Program-made: the position numbers and the translations under genes
The notes under the pieces: model-generated
Database searches by the model: none
What the model was told of the DNA's origin: nothing
Seen by the model: the letters and a program-made list of their open reading frames with translations, nothing else
Assembly (NCBI GenBank): GCA_017303635.1
Contig: JAFLCG010000006.1
Coordinates: forward strand, 186,001-250,000
Length of the DNA stretch: 64,000 nucleotides
Direction of reading: 5' to 3'
From: Anaerolineae bacterium
GTDB lineage: Bacteria; Chloroflexota; Anaerolineae; Aggregatilineales; Phototrophicaceae
Part shown: piece by piece, positions 8,580 to 17,300 of the stretch
Layout: each line of letters opens with the position of its first letter
Numbering within the stretch: position 1 is the stretch's first letter

Positions 8580-9095
8580 ATGTCTGCCGACGAACGGATT
8601 AATCAAAGGCTCAAAGCGAGCCGAAAGCTGCGGCGGCAGGCGGAAGCCGAAGCTGAAGAGGCCGTCAACGAAGTCGAAGAATACGACGACGATGAGGGCG
8701 ATGAAAGCGAAGACGATGGCAGTCCTCGCGGCCTGACCGAAAAGAAGGGCTATGCCACTCCCAGCCGCCGCCAGAAGGAAGAAGAAGAGGATGCGCCGCA
8801 GGGCAATGCCCTCACCCGTCCCTTCATTGGCCTCGGTAATTACATCGAAGGCGTCCGCGCCGAACTGGAAAAGGTCACCTGGCCGACCCGCGGTGAAGCC
8901 TTCCGCCTGACCCGCCTGGTACTGATCGCGACCATCGTTTCGTCGATCATCCTGGGCATCGTCGGCTTCATCTACAACCAGATCTTCGTGCTGGGCAGCA
9001 CCACCCCCCTTATCTTTGGCGTGTTGCTGGTTGTGGTGATCGGTGGGTTTGCGTATTACCTACGCCAGAGCAACCGCCGCACCGGATTGTTCTAA
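8580..9095 (+). CDS. secE: preprotein translocase subunit SecE
   Basis: 171 residues, longer than the minimal 60-residue bacterial SecE. The conserved SecE core is about residues 85-140: amphipathic GLGNYIEGVRAELEKVTWPT, then R..AFRLTRLV and a membrane helix (IATIVSSIILGIVGFIYNQIF). An 80-residue N-terminal extension is charged and acidic (EYDDDEGDESEDDG), and a second hydrophobic helix (IFGVLLVVVIGGFAYYL) follows near the C-terminus. SecE clamps SecY in the membrane. The gene sits 12 bases upstream of nusG, the universal partner. The acidic tail and extra helix are unusual additions. Confidence 0.95.
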   Translation: MSADERINQRLKASRKLRRQAEAEAEEAVNEVEEYDDDEGDESEDDGSPRGLTEKKGYATPSRRQKEEEEDAPQGNALTRPFIGLGNYIEGVRAELEKVTWPTRGEAFRLTRLVLIATIVSSIILGIVGFIYNQIFVLGSTTPLIFGVLLVVVIGGFAYYLRQSNRRTGLF

Positions 9096-9107
9096 GGAGC
9101 CGTAAAT

Positions 9108-9824
9108 ATGGCTTACGACGACGAACGCGAGGACATTGACCAGGACGACGAACCGGTTGTCATCGAACGGCGCAAGGCGGATCGCTCCCGCTATGATGCG
9201 GTCACCAGCGCCATTGAAGCGGCCAGCTTTGCCGATCCGGAAGAAGAACTGCCTTCGCTGCTCGACACAGTCGTAGCAGTCAGCAGCGGCCCTACCCGGG
9301 AGTGGTACGTCATTCACTGCTACTCCGGTTATGAAAACAAAGTCGCGCAGTCCATCGAACAGCGCATCCAGACCATGGGCATGCAGGACAAGATTTTTGA
9401 TGTGATCGTCCCCACGGAAGATCAGATCGAAGTCAAGGATGGCAAACGCCGTGAAGTCGTCAAGCGCGTCTTCCCCGGCTATATCCTGGTCGAGATGAAG
9501 ATGGATGAAGACTCATGGTACGTCGTGCGGAACACCCCCGGCGTGACCGGCTTCGTCGGCATGGGCAATGACCCGACCCCCCTGCGCCGTGACGAAGTAG
9601 ATGCCATCCTCAAACGCATGGAACTTGGTGCCGAGGAAAAAGGCGTGGTGGTCGATTACAAGGTCGGCCAGAAAGTCCGCATCAACGACGGCCCGTTCAA
9701 CGACTTCATTGGCACTGTTGCGGCCATTGATGCCGATAAGCAACGCGTCCGCGTGATGGTCAACTTCTTCGGGCGCGATACCCCCGTCGAACTCGACTTC
9801 ATGGAAGTCGAAAAGCTGTCCTAG
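9108..9824 (+). CDS. nusG: transcription termination/antitermination protein NusG
   Basis: 238 residues. An acidic N-terminal extension of about 60 residues precedes the NGN domain (EWYVIHCYSGYENKVAQSIE, the VFPGYILVEMKM motif and the RNTPGVTGFVG motif). The KOW domain is at the C-terminus (KVGQKVRINDGPFNDFIGTV...VRVMVNFFGRDTPVELDF). NusG binds RNA polymerase and couples transcription with Rho or the ribosome. Ribosomal genes rplK and rplA do not follow; a strong terminator does, so the usual nusG-rplK linkage is broken here. Confidence 0.97.
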   Translation: MAYDDEREDIDQDDEPVVIERRKADRSRYDAVTSAIEAASFADPEEELPSLLDTVVAVSSGPTREWYVIHCYSGYENKVAQSIEQRIQTMGMQDKIFDVIVPTEDQIEVKDGKRREVVKRVFPGYILVEMKMDEDSWYVVRNTPGVTGFVGMGNDPTPLRRDEVDAILKRMELGAEEKGVVVDYKVGQKVRINDGPFNDFIGTVAAIDADKQRVRVMVNFFGRDTPVELDFMEVEKLS

Positions 9825-9844
9825 TCCCGTGGTTTCTCGAATAC

Positions 9845-9878
9845 AAAAGCGGCTGCTCAATTGGGCAGCCGCTTTTTT
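9845..9878 (+). terminator. rho-independent terminator after nusG
   Basis: A 12-bp stem (9845-9856 with 9865-9876), loop TCAATTGG, ending in six T. It lies 20 bases after the nusG stop. Confidence 0.9.
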
Positions 9879-9994
9879 GTTGGATTAGAAATCATATGGA
9901 CGCCATTCTTGCCGTCTGAGTGTTCAGAAGTGTGACTTCTGATACATCAACTATTGGCAAGATATTGTAAAGTCAAGGTATGTGAGCGTTATGC

Positions 9995-10597
9995 TTAGTC
10001 TGATGATCTGTCGTTCTGATCCGCGTTGTCTTGCTCATTCAAAATATGATCGATTGTTTCCTCTAAAGTATTGAAATAAATCGATTCCTCACTCTGCAAT
10101 GGCGCAGGCAGCCTAGTCAACAGGAACTGACTTTTGTCCTTGATCTGAGTTTTCCAGCCGATATAGGGCAAATCACTTTCTGTATTTGCTATCTCCACCG
10201 GCTTTTCTGAGGCTGTAACCTTCTTCAAAAGGATAATCTCTTGGTCTGAAACAACCGATATATTATATTCGGACTTCTGACAAGCATACAGGAGGAGAGA
10301 AAGTTCGAATGGCGTTTTGCCTAGTTTCTTGACAATGCCAAAAAAACCGATCACAGCGTTGATTGCTACATCAAGTTCTGGTGAAACGCAAATACACATA
10401 TAATTCGCTACTCGGCTAAGCCACTGACCTAAACCTCGCTCAATTTCAAAATAACCAGCAGCATATTGATTACCAATAATCTTGAAATCTCGGATTGAGA
10501 TATCCAGCCACCAGCCAATGAAAGCGTTCCTTTGTGGCCGGTAGCCAGCATCGAATCCCGATGTCTTCAGTCGACTTAATGCATTTTCTACTTCCAC
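9995..10597 (-). CDS. hypothetical protein, AT-rich
   Basis: A 200-residue protein I do not recognise. It starts with GTG at 10597, preceded by a near-perfect AGGAGG site. It has no clear membrane helix or motif. Segments such as FIGWWLDISIRDFKIIGNQYAAG and FELSLLLYACQKSEYNI suggest a compact alpha/beta cytosolic domain, and the last 25 residues are acidic and disordered. Base composition is clearly lower in GC than the neighbours, hinting at a recent arrival. It is alone on its strand between the nusG terminator and a repeat-rich region. Confidence 0.6.
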   Translation of the reverse strand: MEVENALSRLKTSGFDAGYRPQRNAFIGWWLDISIRDFKIIGNQYAAGYFEIERGLGQWLSRVANYMCICVSPELDVAINAVIGFFGIVKKLGKTPFELSLLLYACQKSEYNISVVSDQEIILLKKVTASEKPVEIANTESDLPYIGWKTQIKDKSQFLLTRLPAPLQSEESIYFNTLEETIDHILNEQDNADQNDRSSD

Positions 10598-10868
10598 TAC
10601 GAACCTCCTACGCGATGAATATACCAGGCAAATTATGGCACTATTAATTGCTAATAATTCCGAAGATTAGGCTGCCAATCAACTCCGGGAGGCATTCTAT
10701 GCACATCCAAAGGATTTGGTCAGACGTTCATTGATCATCTCGGCGAGGTAACCGCTATCATCACGTCGATAATTGATGAATATCTTCGCCATGAGGCCCC
10801 GGCAGATGAGCATTACTATTGATTTGCATCAATCTTAATACATGCCCCCACCGAGACAAAATCAGGAT
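10598..10868. other. intergenic region, possible gene remnant
   Basis: AT-rich sequence upstream of the leftward orphan gene. On the plus strand, 10712-10822 is open and protein-like (TFIDHLGEVTAIITSIIDEYLR, then a TGA stop) but has no convincing start or ribosome site. It may be the 3' end of a lost gene. Confidence 0.3.
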
Positions 10869-10930
10869 GAACCAAAATCGAAACAAATGTTCCACTTTCA
10901 ACACCTCACTTGTGCTACACTGTGGTCATG
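10869..10930 (+). promoter_or_regulatory. dispersed promoter block, copy A
   Basis: A GAACCAAAATCGAAACAAATGTTCC box (10869-10893, shown here as its two halves GAACC and GAAACAAATGTTCC), then 22 bases to an extended -10 TGC-TACACT (10916-10921), then six bases to ATG at 10928. The arrangement would give a leaderless transcript. Copies B, C and D share box, spacing and -10. Confidence 0.6.
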
Positions 10931-11210
10931 ACCACCCCTCACCTCGTCACCTCATATCTTGTCAACTGCTTTCGCTGTGACTGTGAACTGTCCACTATGA
11001 ACTTCTTGACGGTGGCAGCTTCCCGCCTTCCCGCCAACCGACCGTCAAGCTTGGCTGGTGGTGGCATCCTCTCCTGTTCCCGCCGACAGCGCCGCAAATT
11101 GGCGCTTGGCTCCCGTCTTCCCGCCGTCAAGCTTGTCGCCCATGTCGCCCATCAGCGCCGCCCTCCCGCCTTCCCGCCAGCCATGTCGGTGGGAATCAGC
11201 AAACGGCAAC
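10928..11210 (+). repeat. TTCCCGCC-rich dispersed element, copy A
   Basis: Downstream of the promoter block the sequence carries five TTCCCGCC words plus variants, and the phrase CCGTCAAGCTT twice. The 36.8-37.0 kb element (opposite strand) shares GTGAACT, GGTGGCAT.CTC and TTCCCGCCGACA phrases in the same order. The open frame from 10928 is not conserved in the other copies. Confidence 0.55.
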
Positions 11211-11230
11211 TTTGATGGGTAGGGTTGCGT

Positions 11231-11236
11231 TATAAT
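11231..11236 (+). promoter_or_regulatory. -10 box upstream of the TIGR00266 gene
   Basis: A perfect TATAAT 37 bases before the ATG at 11273. No good -35 is seen at 17 bases; an AAGGAGGGA ribosome site lies at 11259-11267. Confidence 0.5.
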
Positions 11237-11272
11237 GGAAGTAACCTTTATCTCCTTCAAGGAGGGACCCTC

Positions 11273-11944
11273 ATGGAAGTCACGATCAAGCATCAGCCCG
11301 CTTACACCCTGGCGATTGTCACCCTCAAAGGCAACGAAGACATCCGCGTTGAACCCGGCGCGATGGTCAGTCACACAGATGGCATGGTGATGGAAACCAA
11401 AGCCGAGGGTGGCTTTATGGGCGGCTTCAAACGGATGCTCTCCGGCGAGAACTTCTTCGTCAACACCTGGGGCGCACCCGCCAACGGTGGCGAAATCACC
11501 CTCGCGCCATCGCTCCCCGGTGACATGATTACACTGGACATCAACGGCGAGTTCTACCTCAAGAGTGGGGCCTTCATCGCCGGCGAGATGGGCGTGACCA
11601 CCGATGCCAGTTGGGGCGGCGCGCGCGGCTTCTTCGGCGGCGGCGGGCTGATCCTGCTCAAAGTCAGCGGACAAGGCCGGGTGATTGCGGCCAGCTACGG
11701 CGCGATTGTCGAACGTCAATTGGCTGCAGGGGAACGCTATGTAGTTGATACCGGCCACATCGTTGGTTTTGAGAACACCATCGGCTTCACCGTCGAAAAA
11801 TCCGGCTCCTGGAAATCGACCATCTTGGGTGGTGAAGGCTTCGTCTGTCACCTGACCGGGCCGGGCCGCGTCCTCATGCAATCGCGCTCGGAAGAAGCCT
11901 TCCTCGGTTGGCTTATTCCCAAGCTGCCCAAGAGTTCCAATTAG
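11273..11944 (+). CDS. TIGR00266 / AIM24-family protein
   Basis: 223 residues beginning MEVTIKHQPAYTLAIV after a strong AAGGAGGGA site; the longer in-frame start is unsupported. The all-beta fold with repeated Gly-rich turns (GGFMGGFKRMLSGENFF, GGARGFFGGGGLILLKVSG, then FENTIGFTV and the terminal GPGRVLMQSR) is the signature of the TIGR00266/AIM24 family. These are widespread bacterial proteins related to yeast mitochondrial AIM24, with no established biochemical activity. Length is usual for the family. It is monocistronic by appearance, with palindromic repeats downstream. Confidence 0.85.
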   Translation: MEVTIKHQPAYTLAIVTLKGNEDIRVEPGAMVSHTDGMVMETKAEGGFMGGFKRMLSGENFFVNTWGAPANGGEITLAPSLPGDMITLDINGEFYLKSGAFIAGEMGVTTDASWGGARGFFGGGGLILLKVSGQGRVIAASYGAIVERQLAAGERYVVDTGHIVGFENTIGFTVEKSGSWKSTILGGEGFVCHLTGPGRVLMQSRSEEAFLGWLIPKLPKSSN

Positions 11945-12294
11945 TCGATAGCAGGGGCGCACGGCTGTTAAGCTAACGTTACCTATCCCTTGTGAACTGT
12001 TCTAAGTAGGGGCGCACGGCTGTGCGCCCGTCCGAAAGCCCCTCTCCAGCAACCCAATTCCCGGATAGCGTTGGCTCTCCAGCGGCGTAAGGGTTGCGTA
12101 AGGAGAGAGGTTGGGGTGAGGTGTCTTTACAGTGGACTACCAATGCCTTAGCTTAATGCGGTTGCATGGCTGTGCGCCCGTCTATTCCCTTGCGTCATCT
12201 GCTCCACTGGAAACAGGCATCCGGCAACCCCATGCTGTCTTCTGAGAGCTGATCGCCCGTCGCTGAACGCCATCCCAAAACCTGAGACTGGAAC
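11945..12294. repeat. intergenic cluster of palindromic repeats
   Basis: No gene is seen. Three copies or fragments of the palindromic family occur: a partial one at 11951-11969, a complete hairpin GGGCGCAC-GGCT-GTGCGCCC at 12010-12029, and a degenerate one at 12161-12181. Between them (12036-12120) is a CCCCTCTCC...GGAGAGAGG imperfect inverted repeat of about 85 bases. Confidence 0.6.
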
Positions 12295-13068
12295 ATGAAA
12301 CCCGAAACCCCCTCCAACCCCGCCCGCTGGCAAGGGCGCAATACTGAAAAAGATACGCTCCGCGCCGAAGTCTGGTCGGCGCTGGAAGCAGGCCGCGCCA
12401 ACGTCGGCGAAGTCTGGAGCCATATCCCCAATTATGTCGGTGCGGAGCAGGCAGCCGAACGGTTAGCGGCGCTGCCCTTCTGGGAACCAGCCCGGGTGGT
12501 CAAATCCAACCCGGATGCGGCTCAGATTCCGGTTCGGCTCAAAGCCTTACAGGCGGGCAAAATCCTCTATACCCCCGTGCCTGAACTCAGCCAGGACTTT
12601 CCATTCCTCCGGCTTGATCCGGCTGAACTCCAGCGGCGTGGCATCCCCTTTGAGGAAGTGGCTCCCATCAGCGGCGCGCTCCAGCATGGTCAAAAAGTCC
12701 GCTTTGAAGAGATGGAACCGATGGATGTGCTGGTGGTGGGTTGCGTCGCCGTGACCCGCTCCGGTGGACGCACCGGTAAAGGCGGCGGCTTTGCCGATCT
12801 CGAACTCGGCATTTTTCATGCGCTGGGTCTGGTGCCGCCACAGTCCGTCATTGTGACGACCGTCCATCCCACTCAGGTGGTGCCGGATGACCGCCTGGTG
12901 ATGCTGGGGCACGATTGCCCGCTGGATTGGATCATCACCCCGGCGGAAGTGATCCAGACGCACACCCAGCTCCCACGCCCAACCGGCGTCGATTGGAATG
13001 CCGTCCGCCCGGATCAATATGAAAGCATTCCCTTCCTGCACGCCCTGCGCGCTCGGTTGGAGAAATAG
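12295..13068 (+). CDS. 5-formyltetrahydrofolate cyclo-ligase-like protein
   Basis: 257 residues of the NagB/RpiA-fold cyclo-ligase superfamily. The family substrate loop appears as RSGGRTGKGGGFADLELG near residue 155, where classical YgfA enzymes have GxRLGxGGGxYDR. The N-terminus contains the helix VWSHIPNYVGAEQAAERL and the VVKSNPD strand. Cyclo-ligases convert 5-formyl-THF to 5,10-methenyl-THF with ATP. The length and the altered loop place it nearer the MTHFSD-like branch, whose activity is less certain. The start at 12295 lacks a strong ribosome site. It has its own short intergenic space on both sides. Confidence 0.75.
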   Translation: MKPETPSNPARWQGRNTEKDTLRAEVWSALEAGRANVGEVWSHIPNYVGAEQAAERLAALPFWEPARVVKSNPDAAQIPVRLKALQAGKILYTPVPELSQDFPFLRLDPAELQRRGIPFEEVAPISGALQHGQKVRFEEMEPMDVLVVGCVAVTRSGGRTGKGGGFADLELGIFHALGLVPPQSVIVTTVHPTQVVPDDRLVMLGHDCPLDWIITPAEVIQTHTQLPRPTGVDWNAVRPDQYESIPFLHALRARLEK

Positions 13069-13205
13069 ATCCTGCACCAGTGCTCATCACTTAAAGCCCT
13101 CCCTCAACTTGCTGATGAAAGCACCGGTGCGCCCTAATCCACGTTGAGCAGGTCGGACAAGGCTGGCAATCGTTTGTCACAAGTACCGCGAATGTTATAA
13201 ATAAA

Positions 13206-13232
13206 AACCGCCCTCAATTTATGAGGGCGGTT
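13206..13232 (-). terminator. rho-independent terminator, leftward
   Basis: An 11-bp stem AACCGCCCTCA/TGAGGGCGGTT with a 5-base loop. In the leftward direction it is followed by TTTTTATTTAT, so it best serves the gene remnant at 13251-13392. It could also slow readthrough from the cyclo-ligase gene. Confidence 0.75.
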
Positions 13233-13250
13233 CCGATCAGATCAACCTAA

Positions 13251-13392
13251 TCAGTTGTTGAGGTGCCGCCCACTGGTCATCGGGCAAGCATCCCACAGGA
13301 AAGCCCACGGTTTCCATTCCACATCATAGTAGGCATTCACCTGGAACTCACCCGTCGCTGAGTGGCAGGCGCGAGGTGGGGATAATGGCTAA
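13251..13392 (-). pseudogene. 3' remnant of an unidentified gene
   Basis: A frame of about 47 codons without a start codon ends in TGA at 13251. It encodes CHSATGEFQVNAYYDVEW followed by KPWAFLWDACPM, which is aromatic and Cys-containing and looks like a genuine C-terminus. It sits directly before a leftward terminator. The 5' part is missing and the toxin-antitoxin pair now lies upstream, so this is probably a truncated gene. Confidence 0.35.
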
Positions 13393-13421
13393 TTCGGCGC
13401 GTTGGGCTACGGGCTACCCAA

Positions 13422-13847
13422 TCAGTCTTCCGTATCAAGTTGCTCCATGAAGTAAGCAACTGTCCAAATCGGAATTTGGGCATACGACCCCAGTGTGAGC
13501 AGGTCGGCGTCACCAGAAACGATGCAGTCGGCACTGCCACCCACCGCACACGCTAGCACATGACGATCTTTGGGATCACGCACCACATCATCAGGCACTT
13601 CAGCCGGTTGGACAAAAATGCTGGCCTGAATCAGCTTGCCAATCAAGTCGTCTACACGTTGACCCGATGCAGCAATCGTTTTTGCAAATTTGGGTCGGTG
13701 CAGGGTAATCTGAAGTTCTTGCAGCAACGAATCGGACAGCAGAAGCCGGAACCGATAAGCCGTTGCGGCATCAATTGCTTTACCCGGAATGCCGCGCCAG
13801 ATCAAACCGGAGATGAGGATGTTGGTGTCCAGAATGACGCGGTACAT
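13422..13847 (-). CDS. PIN-domain toxin (putative ribonuclease)
   Basis: 141 residues. It begins MYRVILDTNILISGLIW, the PIN motif with the first catalytic Asp (residue 7). Other acidic positions follow: ELQITL (Glu44), RDPKDRHVLACA (Asp94 region) and IVSGDADLL (Asp113 region). The family (COG1569-like PIN_3) contains toxin components of type II toxin-antitoxin systems and other RNases, acting with Mg2+ on RNA. The gene follows the small antitoxin-like gene by 12 bases on the same strand, the usual order. Confidence 0.88.
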   Translation of the reverse strand: MYRVILDTNILISGLIWRGIPGKAIDAATAYRFRLLLSDSLLQELQITLHRPKFAKTIAASGQRVDDLIGKLIQASIFVQPAEVPDDVVRDPKDRHVLACAVGGSADCIVSGDADLLTLGSYAQIPIWTVAYFMEQLDTED

Positions 13848-13859
13848 GGAGGACGCAAA

Positions 13860-14093
13860 CTAGCTACTCGCCAGTCGTTCGGCTTTGCGGGCATCCAGTT
13901 CAGCCTGTATCTCGGCTTCTGTCAACGGGGGTTCGACAGCGCGGATCGCCGCCACCATTTCGCCCAGTTGTTGGGCGGCTTTCCGGCGGCGCATCTCGCC
14001 GCGCAGCAAGTCGGATAGCAGCGCATCCAAGGCCAACCCTTCTGCCCGCACATCTTCAATCACATCCTGAGGCAAATTGACAGTCACTTCCAT
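13860..14093 (-). CDS. antitoxin of the PIN toxin pair
   Basis: A 77-residue charged protein starting after a GGAGGTG site. The N-terminal MEVTVNLPQDVIEDVRAEG is strand-helix, as in ribbon-helix-helix or similar antitoxins. The helical C-terminus (LTEAEIQAELDARKAERL) could wrap the PIN domain. Assignment rests mainly on size, charge and position directly upstream of the toxin. The two are likely coregulated by this protein binding their promoter, which is inferred. Confidence 0.75.
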   Translation of the reverse strand: MEVTVNLPQDVIEDVRAEGLALDALLSDLLRGEMRRRKAAQQLGEMVAAIRAVEPPLTEAEIQAELDARKAERLASS

Positions 14094-14325
14094 TGTGGCA
14101 CCTCCAGAATCAAGATGATTGTAACATAGACTGGAGGCAATTGACCTCGGTTTTGACCCACTTCATGCCACCGAATACACCCGCAGTTCCTAACCCCATT
14201 CCAACCTGCAACCCCGTTTCTAGCTGACTCTTCCTTCACGCACTAACCGCGTTACGGTTAGTAATCCTTACCTGTTATCCCTGTAAAACAGGAACTTTGC
14301 CCTCCCAACGCCCACCTGCCATCCG
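14094..14325. other. intergenic region with small hairpins
   Basis: No gene is seen. Two inverted repeats occur: ACTAACCG-CGTTA-CGGTTAGT (14242-14262) and CCTGTT...AACAGG (14271-14292). Neither has a T-tract, so I do not call them terminators. Confidence 0.45.
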
Positions 14326-14331
14326 CACCAA

Positions 14332-14366
14332 TCACTGACCGCTAGCCACCGACCACCAGCCACTAA
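14332..14366. repeat. heptanucleotide array supplying the mfd stop codon
   Basis: Five 7-mers in register: TCACTGA CCGCTAG CCACCGA CCACCAG CCACTAA. The last contains CTA, the complement of the mfd TAG stop (14363-14365). Confidence 0.7.
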
Positions 14367-17300
14367 ACGCCCCGCCCTTCCACCACCGCCTCCCGGCCCA
14401 GCGCACGCAGCAGCCCCAACAACTGCGCCCGCCAGTCCTCCGGTTGGATCGGCAGCAGCACCGCCGTCCGGCTCACGCGGATCGAGTCGTTCCGGCGGCG
14501 CAGATCACGTTCCAGCGCCTCCCGGTCGATCTCCGGCAGATACGGCAGCTTGATGTTCACCACCCGGTTCAGGTTGAGGACTGCCGTCGCACCAGCCGCC
14601 CCGGCCAGCAGCTTGACCTCAATCTGATATAACAGCCCTTCGACTGCCGGTGGCAACGGCCCAAAGCGGTCGCGCAGTTCCTCACCCATCGCCACCACCC
14701 CCTCAGCGCTGTGCAGGTCACCGATGCGCCGGTAAAGTTGTAAGCGCAGCCCCACTTCGGGGATGTAATCGTTGGGCAGGTAGGCAGCAATCGGCAGATC
14801 GATCGTGATGCTGGCCGCTGTCGCGCTCACCTGCGGGTCCGGAACCGGCGCGCCGGATGCCCCATTGGTTGTCGCTATATCGACCGGCCCGCCGTCCAGC
14901 GCACGCTTCATCTGTGCCACCGACTCTTGCAGCATTCGGGTATACAGGTTCAGACCAATCGCTGCCACATGCCCGCTTTGCCGCGTGCTGAGGATGCCGC
15001 CCGCGCCGCGCAGTTCCAGATCGCGCAGCGCAATCTGATAGCCTGCGCCGAGATCGGTGTACTCTGCCATCGAGTCCAGCCGCATCCGGGCTTCTTCGGT
15101 CAGGCGGTTATGGGCAGGATGGAAGAAGTAGGCATATGCCTGCGCCGCGCTCCGCCCCACCCGCCCGCGCAACTGATACAACTGCGATAGGCCAAACAAA
15201 TCCGCCCGGTCGATAATCAAAGTATTGGCATTGGGAATATCGATCCCGTTTTCGATGATGGCCGTCGCCAGCAGTACATCGTATTCACCGCGCCCGAACG
15301 CCACCATCACGCTTTCCAGCAGGCGCTCATCCATTTGACCATGCCCGCTGACCACCTTCGCCTCCGGCACAATCGAGTAGAGCTTCTCGCGGATGGCATC
15401 CATCGACTCGATCCGGTTATGGACGTAGAAGACCTGCCCGCCGCGTTCCAATTCGCGGATGACCGCCTGCCGCACCAGCCCGTCATCATACGACCCCACA
15501 TGGGTGATGACTGGCAGCCGTTCTTCCGGCGGCGTCTGGATCATGCTGATGTCCCGTGCGCCGGTCAGGCTCATATACAGCGTGCGTGGAATGGGTGTCG
15601 CCGTCAGCGTCAGCACATCCACCTGCGTCCGCAGCGACTTGAGATGTTCCTTATGCGTCACCCCAAAGCGCTGTTCCTCGTCGATGATGACCAGCCCCAG
15701 ATTCTTGAAGGTGATGTCATCGCTCAGCAGGCGATGCGTCCCCACCAGAATATCAATCTCCCCGGCAGCGATCAGCGGCAATGCAGCCCGCTGCTCTTCC
15801 TTACTGCGGAATCGCGAGAGCATCTCGACCTTGACCGGGAAGCCAGTCAGGCGGTTACGGAAGGTCTCATAATGCTGCTGCGCCAGCACCGTCGTCGGCA
15901 CCAGCACCGCCACCTGCATCCCGCCCATCACCGCCTTAAAAGCCGCCCGCAGCGCCACCTCGGTCTTGCCGTAACCCACCTCACCGCAGATCAGCCGATC
16001 CATCGGCACCGGGCGTTCCATATCCGCCTTCACCTCGCGGATCGCCCGCAGTTGATCTTCGGTTTCGACATAGGGGAAAGCTGCTTCTAACTCATGCTGC
16101 CAGGCCGTATCCGGCGCACAGGCATGACCCGGGGTCGCCAGCCGCTTGGCATACAGTTCCAGCAGTTCAGTGGCTTCTTCCTCCACCGCACGCTTGGCCG
16201 ACGCGGTGATCTTCGCCCAGTCCGCCCGCCCCAGCTTATTCAGAGTCGGCGGCGAATCATCCGGCCCCACATAGCGCGTGATGCGGTCCGCCTGGTGGAT
16301 TGGCACAAAGACCACATCCGTCCCGGCGTATTCGATCACCAGATACTCGCGCTCGTTGCCTTCCAGTGTCCGGCGGCGCATCCCGGCAAAGCGCCCCACA
16401 CCGTAGTCCACATGCACCACATAGTCGCCTTCATTCAGGTCGGCATAGTTCGACTCCGGCAGCCGCGCCTTCCGCTGAACTTTCCGGCGACGTGGTTCGG
16501 GCCGCTGCCAGCCAAAAATCTCGGCATCCGAGACCAGCCGCAGGTCGCCATCTGGCAGCTTGAGGTGCCAGCCTTCTGCCAGGCCGCCCTCCAGCAGCCA
16601 GACCTGATGTGGTGGAGGAGGTTGCTGCACATCCCGCGCCAGCGGCAGGAAGGACTCATGTTCCTTCCATACATCGGCCACCCGTGCCGTCTGCGCTGTG
16701 ACCACAATCACCCGATCGCCAGACTTACTACGCTGACGCATCTGATTGACCAGTTCGCGCAGTTGCCCGGCGTAGCGATCTTCCGGGCTGAACAACGCGT
16801 GCAGCATCCCGCTGCCCTCGCTATGATGCTGCGACCGTCCATAACCCAGGTGCAGCGCCCCGCGTGAATCCATTTCCTCCGCCAGCGCGTCCCAGGTGAT
16901 ATACGGCAGCGGATGATCCGGCGCGAGCAGCCCACTCTTGAGCCGTTCCGCCCGCGTCTGGATAGCCGCTTCCTCGATTCCGGCGATGGTATCCCGCAGT
17001 TCGGTCCAGTCCTCCACCACCACCAGCGCCCCTTCCGGCGCGTAATCCAGCAGGCTCACCGGCTGCGGATACAAGTACGGCAGATAATGTTCGAGATAGG
17101 GGAAGGCCGACCCGTTTGCCAGCGGCTCCGCATCCCCTGCCGGGCTGACCACATCGGACTCGGCAGTGGGCAGGCTTTCGAACCACTTCCGCAGATGCGC
17201 CCCCACCGGCGGAGTCTGATCGGGCAGTGCCTCCCGCGCCGGAGGGATGCGGACGCGCTCCAGCTTCCCCGCCGAGCGTTGGCTGGCCGGGTCGAAGGCG

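Noticed and set aside
9923..9941. TCAGAAGT...ACTTCTGA hairpin as a terminator for the orphan gene
   Set aside because: No T-tract follows in either direction; evidence is too weak to call.
10928..11215. Open frame of about 95 residues downstream of promoter block A
   Set aside because: Low-complexity Arg/Pro-rich sequence arising from TTCCCGCC repeats; the equivalent frames in copies B and C do not match as protein.
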